In this document: piece after piece, positions 1 to 8,992 of the stretch
How the letters are laid out: every line of letters begins with the position of its first letter
Numbering within the stretch: position 1 is the stretch's first letter
Origin: Paludibacter sp.
GTDB lineage: Bacteria > Bacteroidota > Bacteroidia > Bacteroidales > Paludibacteraceae
NCBI GenBank assembly: GCA_023666945.1
Contig: JAMPAY010000008.1
Location: forward strand, 39,921-103,920
Reading direction: 5' to 3'
DNA: 64,000 nt
The notes under the pieces: generated by a model
Told to the model about the DNA's origin: nothing
Database searches by the model: none
Seen by the model: only the letters and a program-made list of their open reading frames with translations
Made by a program: the position numbers and the translations under genes

Positions 1-221
1 TTGTAAGTATAGGTGTGAGTCCGAACCCGATTCTTCCTCGTTCGATAGAGGGATTGGAAATCAGCCCCAAAGGCACTATTGTAGTGAACGATCGGATGCA
101 GTCGAGTCTTCCTATTCTGTTTGCCGGCGGTGATATTGTTCGTGGAGGTGCGACAGTGATACTTGCCATGTCGGACGGACGGAAAGCCGCCAAAGCAATG
201 AATGAGGCATTAGGAGAATAA
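1..221 (+). CDS. Glutamate synthase small subunit-like oxidoreductase, C-terminal end (partial)
   Basis: The reading frame is open from the window edge (frame of base 3) and only the last ~73 residues are present. They match the C-terminus of the FAD/NAD(P)H-binding GltD/GltA family: a V-S-I-G-V-S-P-N-P stretch followed by the hallmark segment FAGGDIVRGGATVILAM and a final KAAKAMNE helix, which in this family completes the FAD-binding fold. These proteins pass electrons from NADPH to glutamate synthase or act alone as NADPH-dependent oxidoreductases. A strong terminator hairpin lies about 20 nt after the stop, so this is the last gene of its unit. A related sulfide dehydrogenase or dihydropyrimidine dehydrogenase subunit cannot be excluded from the tail alone. 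Confidence 0.8.
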   Translation, partial: VSIGVSPNPILPRSIEGLEISPKGTIVVNDRMQSSLPILFAGGDIVRGGATVILAMSDGRKAAKAMNEALGE

Positions 222-240
222 GGAAATACCATTCACTTTA

Positions 241-285
241 TATTATAATGAGACATCCCCAATAAGGGGATGTCTCATTATAATA
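241..285. terminator. Terminator hairpin after the gltD-like gene
   Basis: A perfect 20-bp inverted repeat (stem core GAGACATCCCC / GGGGATGTCTC, AT-rich base) around the 5-nt loop AATAA. It lies between the plus-strand gltD-like gene and the 3' end of the minus-strand hydrolase gene, so it can serve both converging units. Confidence 0.85.
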
Positions 286-355
286 TATACAAAATAGTTT
301 GTATTTTATGGGCAGTATGAACGAGCGATGGACTATGCAGACCGCAGGCTATTCG

Positions 356-1408
356 TTAGAAATTAGATCGCATAAACGTTTCTATTGCATCGAAAGGTAT
401 AATCTGTGTTTGGTCGTACAAATCGACATGTGAAGCATTGGGTACAATAAGGAGTTGCTTATTATTTCCTTTCAATGTTTTGAAAGTATCTTCACTAAAA
501 TAGCGAGAGTGTGCTTTTTCGCCATGTACAAGCATGACCGCTGAACGTATTTCGCCTGCATACGTCAAAAGCGGTGTATTCAGAAAAGCCAAGACCGAAG
601 TAGCGTTCCACCCCTCATTGGAATTGAGCGAACGGGAATGATAGCCTCGTGTTGTTTTATAGTAGTCATAATAGTCTTTCATAAACTGCGGAGCATCTTC
701 GGGTAACGTATCGGGCACTCCTCCCGCACGTTGGTAAGAACTTGCTGCTGCATCTTTGGTACGTTGTTCGTTGAGTTGACAACGGAGTTGATAGCGTTCG
801 TCTTCACCCATAGCATCGAAATAGCCATTAGCAATGACTCGACTCATATCGTACATAGTGACCGCAACAGTGGCACGGATACGTGTATCAATAGCCGCAG
901 CATTAACCGCCATCCCCCCCCAGCCACATATACCTATGATGGCTATCCGATTAGCATCAACATCGTCTCGCAAAGAAAGGAAATCGACCGCAGCAGAGAA
1001 ATCTTCGGTATTGATATCGGGCGAAGCCACATAGCGAGCCCCACCTCCGCTCTCACCCGTAAAAGAAGGGTCAAATGCAATGGTCAGGAAACCACGTTCT
1101 GCCATAGTTTGAGCATATATCCCGGCAGCCTGCTCTTTGACCGCACCAAAAGGACCGCAAACTGCAATAGCAGGCAATAATCCTTGTGCATTGTTAGGTT
1201 TATACAAATCGGCAACCAACGTGATGCCATAGCGATTGGTAAAGGTGACTTTAGAGTGCGTAACACGATTGCTCTGCGGAAAGGTTTTATCCCATTCGGC
1301 AGTAAAATTGAGTTGTTGCATAGAATTTGTTTTATGCTGTGCCACCCACCCCATTGTGAACAAGGAGAAGATAAGACAGAGCGTTAGCAAAATAGTAATT
1401 AGTCGCAT
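356..1408 (-). CDS. Secreted alpha/beta hydrolase, YcjY/dienelactone-hydrolase-like
   Basis: A 350-residue protein with an N-terminal hydrophobic segment (residues ~4-22) acting as signal peptide or anchor, so it probably works outside the cytoplasm. The body has the alpha/beta hydrolase pattern: a strand ending in AVCGPFGAVKEQ (oxyanion-loop region), a nucleophile elbow G-I-C-G-W-G at about residues 159-164, and a late histidine in NASHVD near residue 326. The nucleophile is cysteine rather than serine, as in the dienelactone hydrolase and YcjY-like branch. The substrate is unknown. A -7 element (TACTTTTG on the minus strand) lies about 40 nt upstream. It is transcribed alone, converging on the gltD-like gene. 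Confidence 0.75.
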   Translation of the reverse strand: MRLITILLTLCLIFSLFTMGWVAQHKTNSMQQLNFTAEWDKTFPQSNRVTHSKVTFTNRYGITLVADLYKPNNAQGLLPAIAVCGPFGAVKEQAAGIYAQTMAERGFLTIAFDPSFTGESGGGARYVASPDINTEDFSAAVDFLSLRDDVDANRIAIIGICGWGGMAVNAAAIDTRIRATVAVTMYDMSRVIANGYFDAMGEDERYQLRCQLNEQRTKDAAASSYQRAGGVPDTLPEDAPQFMKDYYDYYKTTRGYHSRSLNSNEGWNATSVLAFLNTPLLTYAGEIRSAVMLVHGEKAHSRYFSEDTFKTLKGNNKQLLIVPNASHVDLYDQTQIIPFDAIETFMRSNF

Positions 1409-1447
1409 AGTGGGTAAGCATGAAAAAATAAGACATGTTTACACCTG

Positions 1448-1455
1448 CAAAAGTA
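1448..1455 (-). promoter_or_regulatory. Bacteroides-type -7 element of the hydrolase gene
   Basis: TACTTTTG on the minus strand fits TAnnTTTG and lies 39 nt before the hydrolase start codon. No clear TTG is seen at the expected -33 distance. Confidence 0.5.
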
Positions 1456-1554
1456 TACCAATATATAGTAACGAACTATACCCCTATTACATAAAACATA
1501 ACCATTTTCAACACTCTACAGCCAATGCAGACAAACCACATGGGACAAAACCAT

Positions 1555-2313
1555 TCATCGTACGAAACGCAACCAACCCATGCGATGAGAAGGCGTATTA
1601 CGTATCCAAGCAACGCCTGCCATAGAATTGATTACCAAGAAGAACGAAAACAAGACAACACTAAAAACATTATTTACTAAAATATAGAAGACAATACCTG
1701 CAGTACTATATAGCACCCAATAAATCCATGCATCGTTCTTCTTATAGATAAGCCAGAAGTTAGCCAAGACACTGGAAGCGATAAGGAGTCCTCCCATGAG
1801 TTTGAGAACGACATTGTCGCTTAAGGCATCATGATTCAGAAGAAAAGTAGCCAAGAGATAGTCAAAGGCAATGATAAGAAGAAAAACCAATAGAGACAGC
1901 AACATCGCCTTAAGCGAAAGAAATTCGGGTTGCAGCGTATTAGAAGCGGTTCCTGCTTGCGAATGTTTCCATGTGGCAATTGACTTTGCCTGAAAAGGAA
2001 CAAAAACAGCAATATAGAGACAAGTAAGATCGTAGTTTCCTTGCAAAAAGAATTGCACCGCCAAAAGCAGTGACATAAGGATGCCAACATAAAAGCCCGT
2101 ATAATTAAGCGGATTACGGATAGTAAGCACATATGCCACTCCGATTACACTTGCAGGGATACCCACACAAAAAGCAGCATCAGCGAAATGCAACAACGTG
2201 AGCGATGTATAGTGTTCTGCAAGCAAACAGAGTGCGATAAGTCCAGCAAAGAGAACGAGAGCAAAGAAAATATTGCGTAAGGTTTCTCTCCAAAGTATTG
2301 TAGGATTGTTCAT
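1555..2313 (-). CDS. PnuC-like integral membrane protein
   Basis: A 252-residue protein with about seven hydrophobic helices. Its layout resembles PnuC-type vitamin-precursor transporters (nicotinamide mononucleotide/riboside): short helices, a central segment QAKSIATWKHSQ facing the cytoplasm, and a C-terminal half with W-I-Y-W and a final helix ending in GVAWIRNT. The usual PnuC motif WxxWxxN is not well kept, so substrate prediction is unsafe; an unclassified membrane protein is the alternative. It follows the ribosomal-protein cluster on the same strand but is separated from it by a strong hairpin, so it is probably a separate unit. Confidence 0.45.
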   Translation of the reverse strand: MNNPTILWRETLRNIFFALVLFAGLIALCLLAEHYTSLTLLHFADAAFCVGIPASVIGVAYVLTIRNPLNYTGFYVGILMSLLLAVQFFLQGNYDLTCLYIAVFVPFQAKSIATWKHSQAGTASNTLQPEFLSLKAMLLSLLVFLLIIAFDYLLATFLLNHDALSDNVVLKLMGGLLIASSVLANFWLIYKKNDAWIYWVLYSTAGIVFYILVNNVFSVVLFSFFLVINSMAGVAWIRNTPSHRMGWLRFVR

Positions 2314-2355
2314 GGTAAAAGTATCAGAGAGTGAATAACAGTGTTAGTGATGATA

Positions 2356-2392
2356 TATAATAAGGGCGGAGAAATTCTCCGCCCTTATTATA
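2356..2392 (-). terminator. Terminator of the rpsF-rpsR-rplI-rpmE2 cluster
   Basis: An 18-bp perfect inverted repeat (core GGGCGGAGAA / TTCTCCGCCC) with an almost closed loop, flanked by AT-rich arms. It lies 37 nt downstream of the rpmE2 stop on the minus strand. Confidence 0.8.
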
Positions 2393-2428
2393 TTATTATG
2401 CAGAGAGCCCGCAATTGAGCGTGCACTC

Positions 2429-2683
2429 TTATTTACGCTTACGATTACCGTAGCGTGACATGAACTTATCTACACGTCCTGCAGTATCCACAAGTTTCGA
2501 CTTACCAGTATAGAAAGGGTGCGAAGAACTTGAGATTTCCAATTTGATGAGGGGATAAGTTTGTCCGTCGATTTCGATGGTGTCCTTAGTAGCCGCTGTA
2601 GAACGACTGAAGAACTGGTCACCATTAGACATATCTTTGAAGACTACGATACGGTAGTTTTCGGGATGGATTCCTTGTTTCAT
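2429..2683 (-). CDS. rpmE2: 50S ribosomal protein L31 type B
   Basis: An 84-residue L31 homologue beginning [17 protein letters not shown] and containing [24 protein letters not shown], the conserved L31 core. The zinc-binding CxxC of type A L31 is absent, so this is the zinc-independent type B form, used by many bacteria to spare zinc. It sits 36 nt downstream of rplI on the same strand and ahead of a strong terminator, so it appears to be the fourth gene of the rpsF-rpsR-rplI cluster. Confidence 0.95.
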   Translation of the reverse strand: MKQGIHPENYRIVVFKDMSNGDQFFSRSTAATKDTIEIDGQTYPLIKLEISSSSHPFYTGKSKLVDTAGRVDKFMSRYGNRKRK

Positions 2684-2719
2684 AACTTACATTCGTTAAA
2701 AAGGTTCTTTACATCGTTC

Positions 2720-3163
2720 TTATTCTGCTACTACAGTGAACTTAATTTCGGCAGAAACCTCTTTATGCAGACGTGCTTGTGCAGTGTATTCACCCAATTC
2801 TTTAACGGGTTCTGCAATAAGAATGGTTCTACGATCAACGTTCAAGCCTTGTGCTTCGAGCGCTTCAGCCAACTGCAAAGGAGTAACGGCACCGAAAATT
2901 TTACCATTTTCGCTTGCTTTTGCTCCAATAGTAAGCGTCAGAGCGTTGAGTTTCTCTGCCAAAGCAACGGCATCGGCCTTAATTTTCTCCAACTTATGTG
3001 CACGTTGTTTAAGATTTTCAGCCAAGACTTTACGAGCGGATTCGCTTGCGATAACCGCCAATTTATTAGGGATAAGGTAGTTGCGTCCGTATCCGTCGCG
3101 TACCTTAACGATATCGTCTTTATAGCCCAAGTTGGCTACGTTTTCAATAAGTATTACTTCCAT
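2720..3163 (-). CDS. rplI: 50S ribosomal protein L9
   Basis: A 147-residue protein starting MEVILIENVANLGYKDDIVKVRDGY, the conserved N-terminal L9 domain that binds 23S rRNA. It continues with the KPNKLAV-like segment, a long central helix (about residues 40-75, rich in K, E and A) and a compact C-terminal domain ending AEIKFTVVAE. The length is that of a full L9. It lies 13 nt downstream of rpsR. Confidence 0.97.
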   Translation of the reverse strand: MEVILIENVANLGYKDDIVKVRDGYGRNYLIPNKLAVIASESARKVLAENLKQRAHKLEKIKADAVALAEKLNALTLTIGAKASENGKIFGAVTPLQLAEALEAQGLNVDRRTILIAEPVKELGEYTAQARLHKEVSAEIKFTVVAE

Positions 3164-3176
3164 AAATTATCCCTCC

Positions 3177-3440
3177 TTATTTCATCATATCGGTTACATA
3201 TGGGAGCAATGCCAAATGGCGTGCTCTTTTAACAGCCTGCGCCACTTTGCGCTGGTATTTGAGCGAAGTACCCGTAAGACGACGGGGCAAGATTTTACCT
3301 TGTTCGTTCAAGAATTTCTTGAGGAATTCGGGATCTTTGTAGTCGATATACTTAATACCGCTCTTTTTGAAACGGCAATACTTCTTTTTCTTGATATCTT
3401 TCTGCTGGGGAGTAAGATAACGGATTTCCTGTTCTGCCAT
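3177..3440 (-). CDS. rpsR: 30S ribosomal protein S18
   Basis: An 87-residue basic protein with the S18 core: [19 protein letters not shown], then [35 protein letters not shown]18 binds 16S rRNA as a heterodimer with S6, whose gene is immediately upstream (2-nt gap). The rpsF-rpsR-rplI order is the conserved bacterial one. Confidence 0.97.
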   Translation of the reverse strand: MAEQEIRYLTPQQKDIKKKKYCRFKKSGIKYIDYKDPEFLKKFLNEQGKILPRRLTGTSLKYQRKVAQAVKRARHLALLPYVTDMMK

Positions 3441-3442
3441 GA

Positions 3443-3790
3443 TTAAGCCTCCTTGTTTTTAAGATTAACATTGCGACGTTTTTCTGCATATTCGTATGCA
3501 TACTTATCGAGACGGAAAGTGAGGAAACGAATAACACGTTCGTCACGACGGAATTCCGTTTCAAGTGTAGCGATAACGGCAGGTTCAACATCAAATTGCA
3601 GCAGGGCATAGAATCCCGTTGTTTTGCCCATGATAGGATATGCGAGTTTTTTCAAACCCCATTCCTCGCGATTGAGAATCTCACCTCCGTTGTTCTTGAG
3701 GAAATTCTCAAATTTGTCAACCGCTTCCTTCATCTGTTGTTCAGACAAAACGGGAGTCAAGATGAAAGCGGCCTCGTAATGGTTTAACAT
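3443..3790 (-). CDS. rpsF: 30S ribosomal protein S6
   Basis: A 115-residue protein starting [19 protein letters not shown] and carrying the ferredoxin-like S6 signature ([25 protein letters not shown]; then [19 protein letters not shown]). It is the first gene of the rpsF-rpsR-rplI-rpmE2 cluster. A promoter with both elements lies about 90-115 nt upstream, leaving a leader of roughly 80 nt that may carry regulatory structure. Confidence 0.97.
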   Translation of the reverse strand: MLNHYEAAFILTPVLSEQQMKEAVDKFENFLKNNGGEILNREEWGLKKLAYPIMGKTTGFYALLQFDVEPAVIATLETEFRRDERVIRFLTFRLDKYAYEYAEKRRNVNLKNKEA

Positions 3791-3876
3791 AAATGTTTGT
3801 TTTTAAGTTATAAATTAAACTTTTAAGAGATCGTACACTTGCCACAAGTGCGAGCATCGTATCCCAATTTGGGCTG

Positions 3877-3907
3877 CAAAATTACTACAAGTTTTTGATA
3901 TACACAA
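3877..3907 (-). promoter_or_regulatory. Promoter of the rpsF cluster
   Basis: On the minus strand, TTG (plus 3905-3907), 20 nt, then TAATTTTG (plus 3877-3884), matching the Bacteroides -33/-7 pattern. The leader between it and rpsF contains a small hairpin CACTTG-TGG-CAAGTG (plus 3836-3850); whether that is an S6:S18 autoregulatory leader cannot be decided by eye. I see no gene in the rest of the 3791-4256 gap. Confidence 0.65.
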
Positions 3908-4166
3908 GTATTTTGACCAAATCGGCATGAAAAACACCGAATCAAGAATATCTTACGTTTCATTTCGGATTGTTTCATCTTACATGATCGGGCAGTGCAA
4001 AACTATTTCCCATAGAGCAATCGAAAAAAAATCAGTCTCCCATTGACGCAACGCGGTGTATCGATTGGACTTAGTAATCTACTGATTATCATTATACAAA
4101 ATAAGCAACAAGGCACAAAAACAGGCTTTTAGAGCAAGGCAGGCATGATATATGAAAAACATTTTG

Positions 4167-4174
4167 TATCTTTG
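4167..4174 (+). promoter_or_regulatory. -7 element of the Orf3-like/miaA unit
   Basis: TATCTTTG fits TAnnTTTG. It lies inside a longer possible N-terminal extension of the next gene, which argues for the downstream ATG at 4257 as the true start. The -33 element is unclear. Confidence 0.5.
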
Positions 4175-4256
4175 CAACTTAAAACCCCACAACAGGGTAT
4201 ACCTTTATGGGGAAAATTGCCATACAAAAGACAAACAACAACACTTTTATAGTACT

Positions 4257-4799
4257 ATGATTTATCGTTTTACATTTCTTTCGGACGAAGCAGAACATTT
4301 CAAACGCGTCTTTGAGATTGATTCGGAAGCCACATTTTTCGATTTACACAAAGTTATTTTGGCTTCGGCAGGCTATAGCGATGACCAAATGACTTCTTTC
4401 TTTATTTGCAACGACCGCTGGGAGAAAGAGCAAGAAGTAACGTTGGTTGAGATGGAATCGAACTACGAATATGACAACATGGTGATGGAAGACACCCGCT
4501 TGAGCGAACTGCTGACCGAGACTCACCAAAAACTATTGTATGTGTTCGACCCCATGTTTGAGCGCGCCTTTTTTGGCGAGTTGACAGCGATGGAAGCCGG
4601 GAAATATGCCGACGAAGCCATTTGTACATTATCGGAGGGTAAGGCTCCAAAACAACTTCAGACAGAAGACGCCATTATTGCAAAAGCCGCCAACTTGGAT
4701 ATAGATGAGGATTTTTACGGTGATTCGCAATACGATACCGATGAATTAGATCCCGAAGGTTTCGGTGACATGAACTTCGATGACAGCAGTTTGTTCTAA
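4257..4799 (+). CDS. Plasmid pRiA4b ORF-3-like (IS1096 passenger TnpR-like) family protein
   Basis: A 180-residue acidic protein starting MIYRFTFLSDEAEHFKRVFEIDSEATFFDLHKVIL, with the family pattern of an N-terminal beta-rich domain (FKRV-I-x7-F-x-L-H-x-I) and SFFICNDRWEKEQEV. The function of this family is unknown; it is widespread as a chromosomal gene despite the name, which derives from mobile elements. The ATG at 4257 was chosen over an upstream in-frame ATG because a promoter -7 element lies between them. The C-terminal tail is very acidic (DDSSLF end). It is 9 nt upstream of miaA and probably cotranscribed. Confidence 0.75.
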   Translation: MIYRFTFLSDEAEHFKRVFEIDSEATFFDLHKVILASAGYSDDQMTSFFICNDRWEKEQEVTLVEMESNYEYDNMVMEDTRLSELLTETHQKLLYVFDPMFERAFFGELTAMEAGKYADEAICTLSEGKAPKQLQTEDAIIAKAANLDIDEDFYGDSQYDTDELDPEGFGDMNFDDSSLF

Positions 4800-4808
4800 C
4801 CCTGCCGC

Positions 4809-5720
4809 ATGAGCCAGACCGCGAACAACACAAAAACCTTGCTTGTATTGTCGGGACCTACCGGTGTAGGAAAGACCGCACTCAGTATAGACTTAGCAGA
4901 ACAATTGGGCAGTCCGATCATATCTGCCGATTCGCGCCAAATATACAGAGAGATACCTATAGGTACGGCTGCACCCACCGCCGAAGATCAGACAAAGGTG
5001 ACACATTATTTTGTCGGCACGAAATCGGTAAAAGAAGACTACAATGCCGGCAACTATGCAGATGATGTTCTTCGCTTATTGGAAGACTTGTTCAAGACCC
5101 ACGATACACTATTGCTAACAGGTGGCAGTATGCTTTATATTGACGCCGTATGCAAAGGTCTTGATGTTTTACCCACCATATCTTCCGCCACCCGCGCGCA
5201 AGTGCAAGCAGAATTAGAGGAACACGGTTTAGCGTGGTTGCAAGCGGAATTGCAACGTTCAGACCCCGCGTATTACGCCCAAGTGGATTTGCACAACAAG
5301 CAGCGTGTAGTACATGCAGTAGAGATATGCCGCGAAGCGGGAGTTCCTTACTCATCGTTACGCACAGGGCAGAGAGCGAAACGCCCCTTTAAAATTGTAA
5401 AAACAGGACTACGAAGAGAACGCAACGAACTCTACACCCGAATTAACCGACGTGTGGACGAAATGTTAGCACAAGGTTTGGTCGCAGAAGCGGAACGCAT
5501 GCTACCTTTTCGCTACCTTAACAGTCTGAATACCGTAGGTTATAAAGAGATATTTCGTTATTTTGACGGTGAATGGACGTTACAACAAGCCGGCGACATG
5601 ATAAAACAGAACTCGCGCCATTATGCCAAACGGCAAATGACATGGTTCAACAGGGACAGTGAAATACATTGGCTGGATGCACATAGTGCAACCACCTCAG
5701 ACATATTAAAACTACTATAA
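4809..5720 (+). CDS. miaA: tRNA dimethylallyltransferase
   Basis: A 303-residue enzyme that transfers a dimethylallyl group to N6 of A37 in tRNAs reading U-starting codons. Visible motifs are the P-loop SGPTGVGKT (residues ~15-23), the DMAPP/tRNA-binding segment IISADSRQIYREIPIGTA, LLTGGSMLYIDAVCKGLD, and the C-terminal NTVGYKEIF and KRQMTWFNRD segments. The length is typical. The stop codon is followed directly by the ATG of the next gene, so the two are cotranscribed. Confidence 0.97.
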   Translation: MSQTANNTKTLLVLSGPTGVGKTALSIDLAEQLGSPIISADSRQIYREIPIGTAAPTAEDQTKVTHYFVGTKSVKEDYNAGNYADDVLRLLEDLFKTHDTLLLTGGSMLYIDAVCKGLDVLPTISSATRAQVQAELEEHGLAWLQAELQRSDPAYYAQVDLHNKQRVVHAVEICREAGVPYSSLRTGQRAKRPFKIVKTGLRRERNELYTRINRRVDEMLAQGLVAEAERMLPFRYLNSLNTVGYKEIFRYFDGEWTLQQAGDMIKQNSRHYAKRQMTWFNRDSEIHWLDAHSATTSDILKLL

Positions 5721-7097
5721 ATGAGAAGAATCAGGACATATCTGTTATTAGCAAGCATCAGCCTGCTATGGGCATGCAAATCGAACGAAGTGAATTTTTC
5801 CTATACACCGGATGCTCCTCGTGCCGGGCAAAACATCACCTTCAGCAATCTGACTACAGAGGGGGAAGAATGGCTGTGGGATTTCGGTGATGGCGGGGAA
5901 TCGACACTAAAAAGCCCGAGCAAGACATACCGCAAAGCAGGTACTTATGTAGTGACACTTACTGCGGACGGAAAAGCGCATCGGAAATGCTCGAAGGAAA
6001 TAACCGTATACGACACCATTCCCACTTTCAGTATAGATGCCGACAACATAACGTATCGAAAATCAATTACTTTTACGGCTGTGCTTTACAACCCCTATTC
6101 GTATACCGTTACCTACGCTTGGAGTTTACCACCGAGCGCAGTTATCACCGCAGGCGACCTGACAGAGAAGAGTGTGACCGCATATTTTACAGAACAAGAA
6201 GCAGATGCAGAGGTTAGTTTGACACTAAACATAGGCAATACAGAATACACCACCACTCAAACATTCCACATATACGACACTCCCGCCCCCTCGCTCATTA
6301 TGGCAACCGATGCACAGTTGTTACGCCAACGCCTATTCGACAACGGAGAAGAAGCCCCTCGCCCTATAGACACAGATGCTGATATTGTCAGTCATACCAC
6401 CGCATTGCTCACACAGGCAGATACACTCTATCTGATTGCCCATGCAGGTTCCACCCAAACAAGTGCACTTTATGCCCTAAACATGCAGAATGAACAACTA
6501 TTGACCATAATCAGCACCTCCACAAACAACACAAACCAAGTATTAAGCACCGGCCTTATTGCCAACGATCAGTGTTACGTAGGAGGTCGTGACGCCATAT
6601 ACCACATTCCTTTAAGCCTGCGCAATGCCCTACTCAGCGACAATTCGTCCTATCTGTTTGCCCAGCACACAGAATTTCCCGACATGCCGAGCGGTAATAC
6701 CACAGGCATATCCTTGTGCGGCAATATTTGGTTGTGGTCGACAGGACAAGGAATATGTCGTTTTACAGCAGACCGAAACAACATGGGCATGATACTTACC
6801 GAATACGACATCCAGACATTCGGCACAGACCCTATAGCCCGCAAACTCTATTTTGTAAGCGGCAGCAAATTGTGGGTAAGCAACATAGACGGTACGTACA
6901 CACGCGCCTTAACAGACAATGTTATCGGTGCTATTGCCATAGACAATTCGAGCAATCGCATTTATTTCAGCCGTACTGACGGAGTTGCCTATCTACCTTT
7001 AGTACAAACACAGAACAATCAGACCGCAGCAGCACCTATATTATTTAATAATGTAACCGGTGTAAAGGCTCTCTGCCCTGATAACACCAAACGCTAA
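5721..7097 (+). CDS. PKD-domain lipoprotein with a propeller-like C-terminal half
   Basis: A 458-residue protein starting with a lipoprotein signal peptide (hydrophobic stretch ending SLLWAC, Cys at residue ~19). It then has a PKD domain at about residues 25-100 (N-I-T-F-S-N, WLWDFGDGGESTLKSPSKTYRKAGTY-type motif) and a second beta-rich domain at ~100-180. The remaining ~270 residues contain repeats of the type L-Y-L-I-A-H-A, K-L-Y-F-V-S-G-S-K-L-W-V, N-R-I-Y-F-S-R-T-D-G, suggesting a beta-propeller. It is probably a surface-exposed or periplasmic binding protein; the ligand is unknown. It starts directly at the miaA stop codon. Confidence 0.75.
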   Translation: MRRIRTYLLLASISLLWACKSNEVNFSYTPDAPRAGQNITFSNLTTEGEEWLWDFGDGGESTLKSPSKTYRKAGTYVVTLTADGKAHRKCSKEITVYDTIPTFSIDADNITYRKSITFTAVLYNPYSYTVTYAWSLPPSAVITAGDLTEKSVTAYFTEQEADAEVSLTLNIGNTEYTTTQTFHIYDTPAPSLIMATDAQLLRQRLFDNGEEAPRPIDTDADIVSHTTALLTQADTLYLIAHAGSTQTSALYALNMQNEQLLTIISTSTNNTNQVLSTGLIANDQCYVGGRDAIYHIPLSLRNALLSDNSSYLFAQHTEFPDMPSGNTTGISLCGNIWLWSTGQGICRFTADRNNMGMILTEYDIQTFGTDPIARKLYFVSGSKLWVSNIDGTYTRALTDNVIGAIAIDNSSNRIYFSRTDGVAYLPLVQTQNNQTAAAPILFNNVTGVKALCPDNTKR

Positions 7098-7125
7098 CAA
7101 TGTTTTTATCATATACCATATACCT

Positions 7126-8736
7126 ATGACTCAGCCTGAATATATATTTGAGACCAGTTGGGAAGTATGCAATCACGTAGGAGGCATTTATACCGTACTT
7201 TCCACACGCGCCGCATCGATGCAAAAAGCACACAAAGACAAGGTTATATTTATCGGTCCTGACATTTGGAAAGATCAGCCCTCCCCTTTTTTCAAAGAAA
7301 CCAAATCGGTGCTTGCCGACTGGAAGAAACAAGCCGCAGCAGAGGGCTTACACGTAAGAACCGGGCGATGGAACATCCCCGGGAAACCCATTGCTGTATT
7401 GGTGGATTTTCAACAGTTTTGGGCAGAAAAGAACGAAATATACCGCCACTTCTGGGACGTTTACAAAGTAAATTCGTTGCCTGCTTACGGTGACTATGAC
7501 GAATCGTCGTTATTCGGATATGCCACAGGCGTCGTGATAGAAAGCATTTACCGTTTCTACAATATGCAGAACACATCGGTAGCAGTCCACTTCAACGAGT
7601 GGATGACCAGTTTCGGGTTGTTCTACGTACGTGAGCATCTGCCCCAAGCAGGAACACTATTTACCACCCACGCCACCTCGATAGGTCGTTCTATTGCGGG
7701 CAACAACAAACCTCTTTACGACTACTTCAGCGGTTATCACGGTGACCAAATGGCAGAAGAGTTGAATATGGTAGCCAAACATTCGACAGAGAAACAAGCC
7801 GCCCTATATGCCGACTGCTTTACCACCGTAAGCGAGATAACCAACAACGAATGTCGCCAACTGCTTGACAAGCCTGCCGACATTGTTACTCCCAACGGTT
7901 TCGAGGGCGAGTTTGTCCCTAAGACCGCTTCCACCTTCAATCGCAAGCGCAACGAGGCACGGTGCTTGCTCCGCAAAGTAGCCGAACAAGTATTGGGTTA
8001 TTCGCTTGCAGAGGACACGCGTTTCGTTTGTACGAGCGGTCGGTATGAATGGAGAAACAAGGGGATTGATGCCTACCTGCACGCATTGAAACAACTAAGC
8101 CAATACAATGACCTGCAAAGTGACATTGTTGCCTTTGTGTGCGTACCAGCCTGGCAACAGGGAGTACATGCACAATTGGGTATGACCGACCATTTCACCA
8201 CACATCAACTCTACAATCCGCAGGGCGACCCCGTGATGCACACATTGCGCTACCTTGACATACAGAACCGCAGGGAAGACGCCATAAAGGTTATTTTCGT
8301 ACCCTCCTACTTAAACGGTAACGATGGTATTTTCAACACTTCTTACTACGATTTGCTAATTGGTATGGATGCCACCGTATTTCCATCCTACTACGAGCCG
8401 TGGGGCTACACTCCGCTTGAGAGCGTGGCATTCCGTGTGCCGACCATAACAACCAGCCTTGCCGGTTTCGGACAATGGGCACAAGCCTATTCGAACGGCA
8501 TAGAAACGGGAGTAGAAGTGATTGAACGCACCGATGCCAATTGGCATGAACTTATCGGCAAGATTGCCGGTGCCCTGCATCATTTATTCTTGCTTAGTCC
8601 CGCAGCACAAGAACAAGCACGCCAAGCCGCAGCCAACATTGCAAAACGAGCATCGTGGGAGAATTTTTACCCCTATTATGAAAAAGCCTATGCCATAGCC
8701 TTACAAAAAGCAGAAGACCGTTTAAACAAGGCTTAA
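7126..8736 (+). CDS. Glycogen synthase, GT3 (eukaryote-like) family
   Basis: A 536-residue glycosyltransferase starting YIFETSWEVCNHVGGIYTVLSTRA, the N-terminal hallmark of GT3 glycogen synthases, as opposed to the bacterial GT5 GlgA type. Later motifs include AVHFNEWMTS, FTTHATSIGR, TPNGFEGEF, and the C-terminal donor-site segment FPSYYEPWGYTPLES. It would elongate alpha-1,4-glucan from a nucleotide-sugar donor. Bacteroidota commonly carry this form. It follows the PKD lipoprotein after 28 nt and is closed by a strong terminator. It is shorter than eukaryotic GYS, which is normal for bacterial members. The alpha-glucan phosphorylase gene lies at about 30-32 kb. Confidence 0.9.
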   Translation: MTQPEYIFETSWEVCNHVGGIYTVLSTRAASMQKAHKDKVIFIGPDIWKDQPSPFFKETKSVLADWKKQAAAEGLHVRTGRWNIPGKPIAVLVDFQQFWAEKNEIYRHFWDVYKVNSLPAYGDYDESSLFGYATGVVIESIYRFYNMQNTSVAVHFNEWMTSFGLFYVREHLPQAGTLFTTHATSIGRSIAGNNKPLYDYFSGYHGDQMAEELNMVAKHSTEKQAALYADCFTTVSEITNNECRQLLDKPADIVTPNGFEGEFVPKTASTFNRKRNEARCLLRKVAEQVLGYSLAEDTRFVCTSGRYEWRNKGIDAYLHALKQLSQYNDLQSDIVAFVCVPAWQQGVHAQLGMTDHFTTHQLYNPQGDPVMHTLRYLDIQNRREDAIKVIFVPSYLNGNDGIFNTSYYDLLIGMDATVFPSYYEPWGYTPLESVAFRVPTITTSLAGFGQWAQAYSNGIETGVEVIERTDANWHELIGKIAGALHHLFLLSPAAQEQARQAAANIAKRASWENFYPYYEKAYAIALQKAEDRLNKA

Positions 8737-8758
8737 CGAAATAATAAACAATCACTCT

Positions 8759-8795
8759 TATCCTCCTATCGGCAACAATAGGAGGATATTTTTTT
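8759..8795 (+). terminator. Rho-independent terminator after the glycogen synthase gene
   Basis: An 11-bp stem (TATCCTCCTAT / ATAGGAGGATA) with an 8-nt loop, followed by a run of seven to eight T. Confidence 0.9.
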
Positions 8796-8992
8796 ATTCC
8801 CTACTCCATACACTTTATTTTTCGGCTTTCAGCAGCCCAGCGGTTTTAACAAAATGAAAGTAGCATCGTAATATGCCTATAAAGAAACATACAAATAACA
8901 AACAAAGAACATACAACTATAGTTATAATATTCCTCATAATTAGATAGATGGATTGTATTTAGATTCTTATGATATTTGTCGTTTATTTGTG

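Noticed and set aside
4152..4256. Upstream in-frame extension of the Orf3-like gene
   Set aside because: It contains the promoter -7 box, and the family begins at the later Met.
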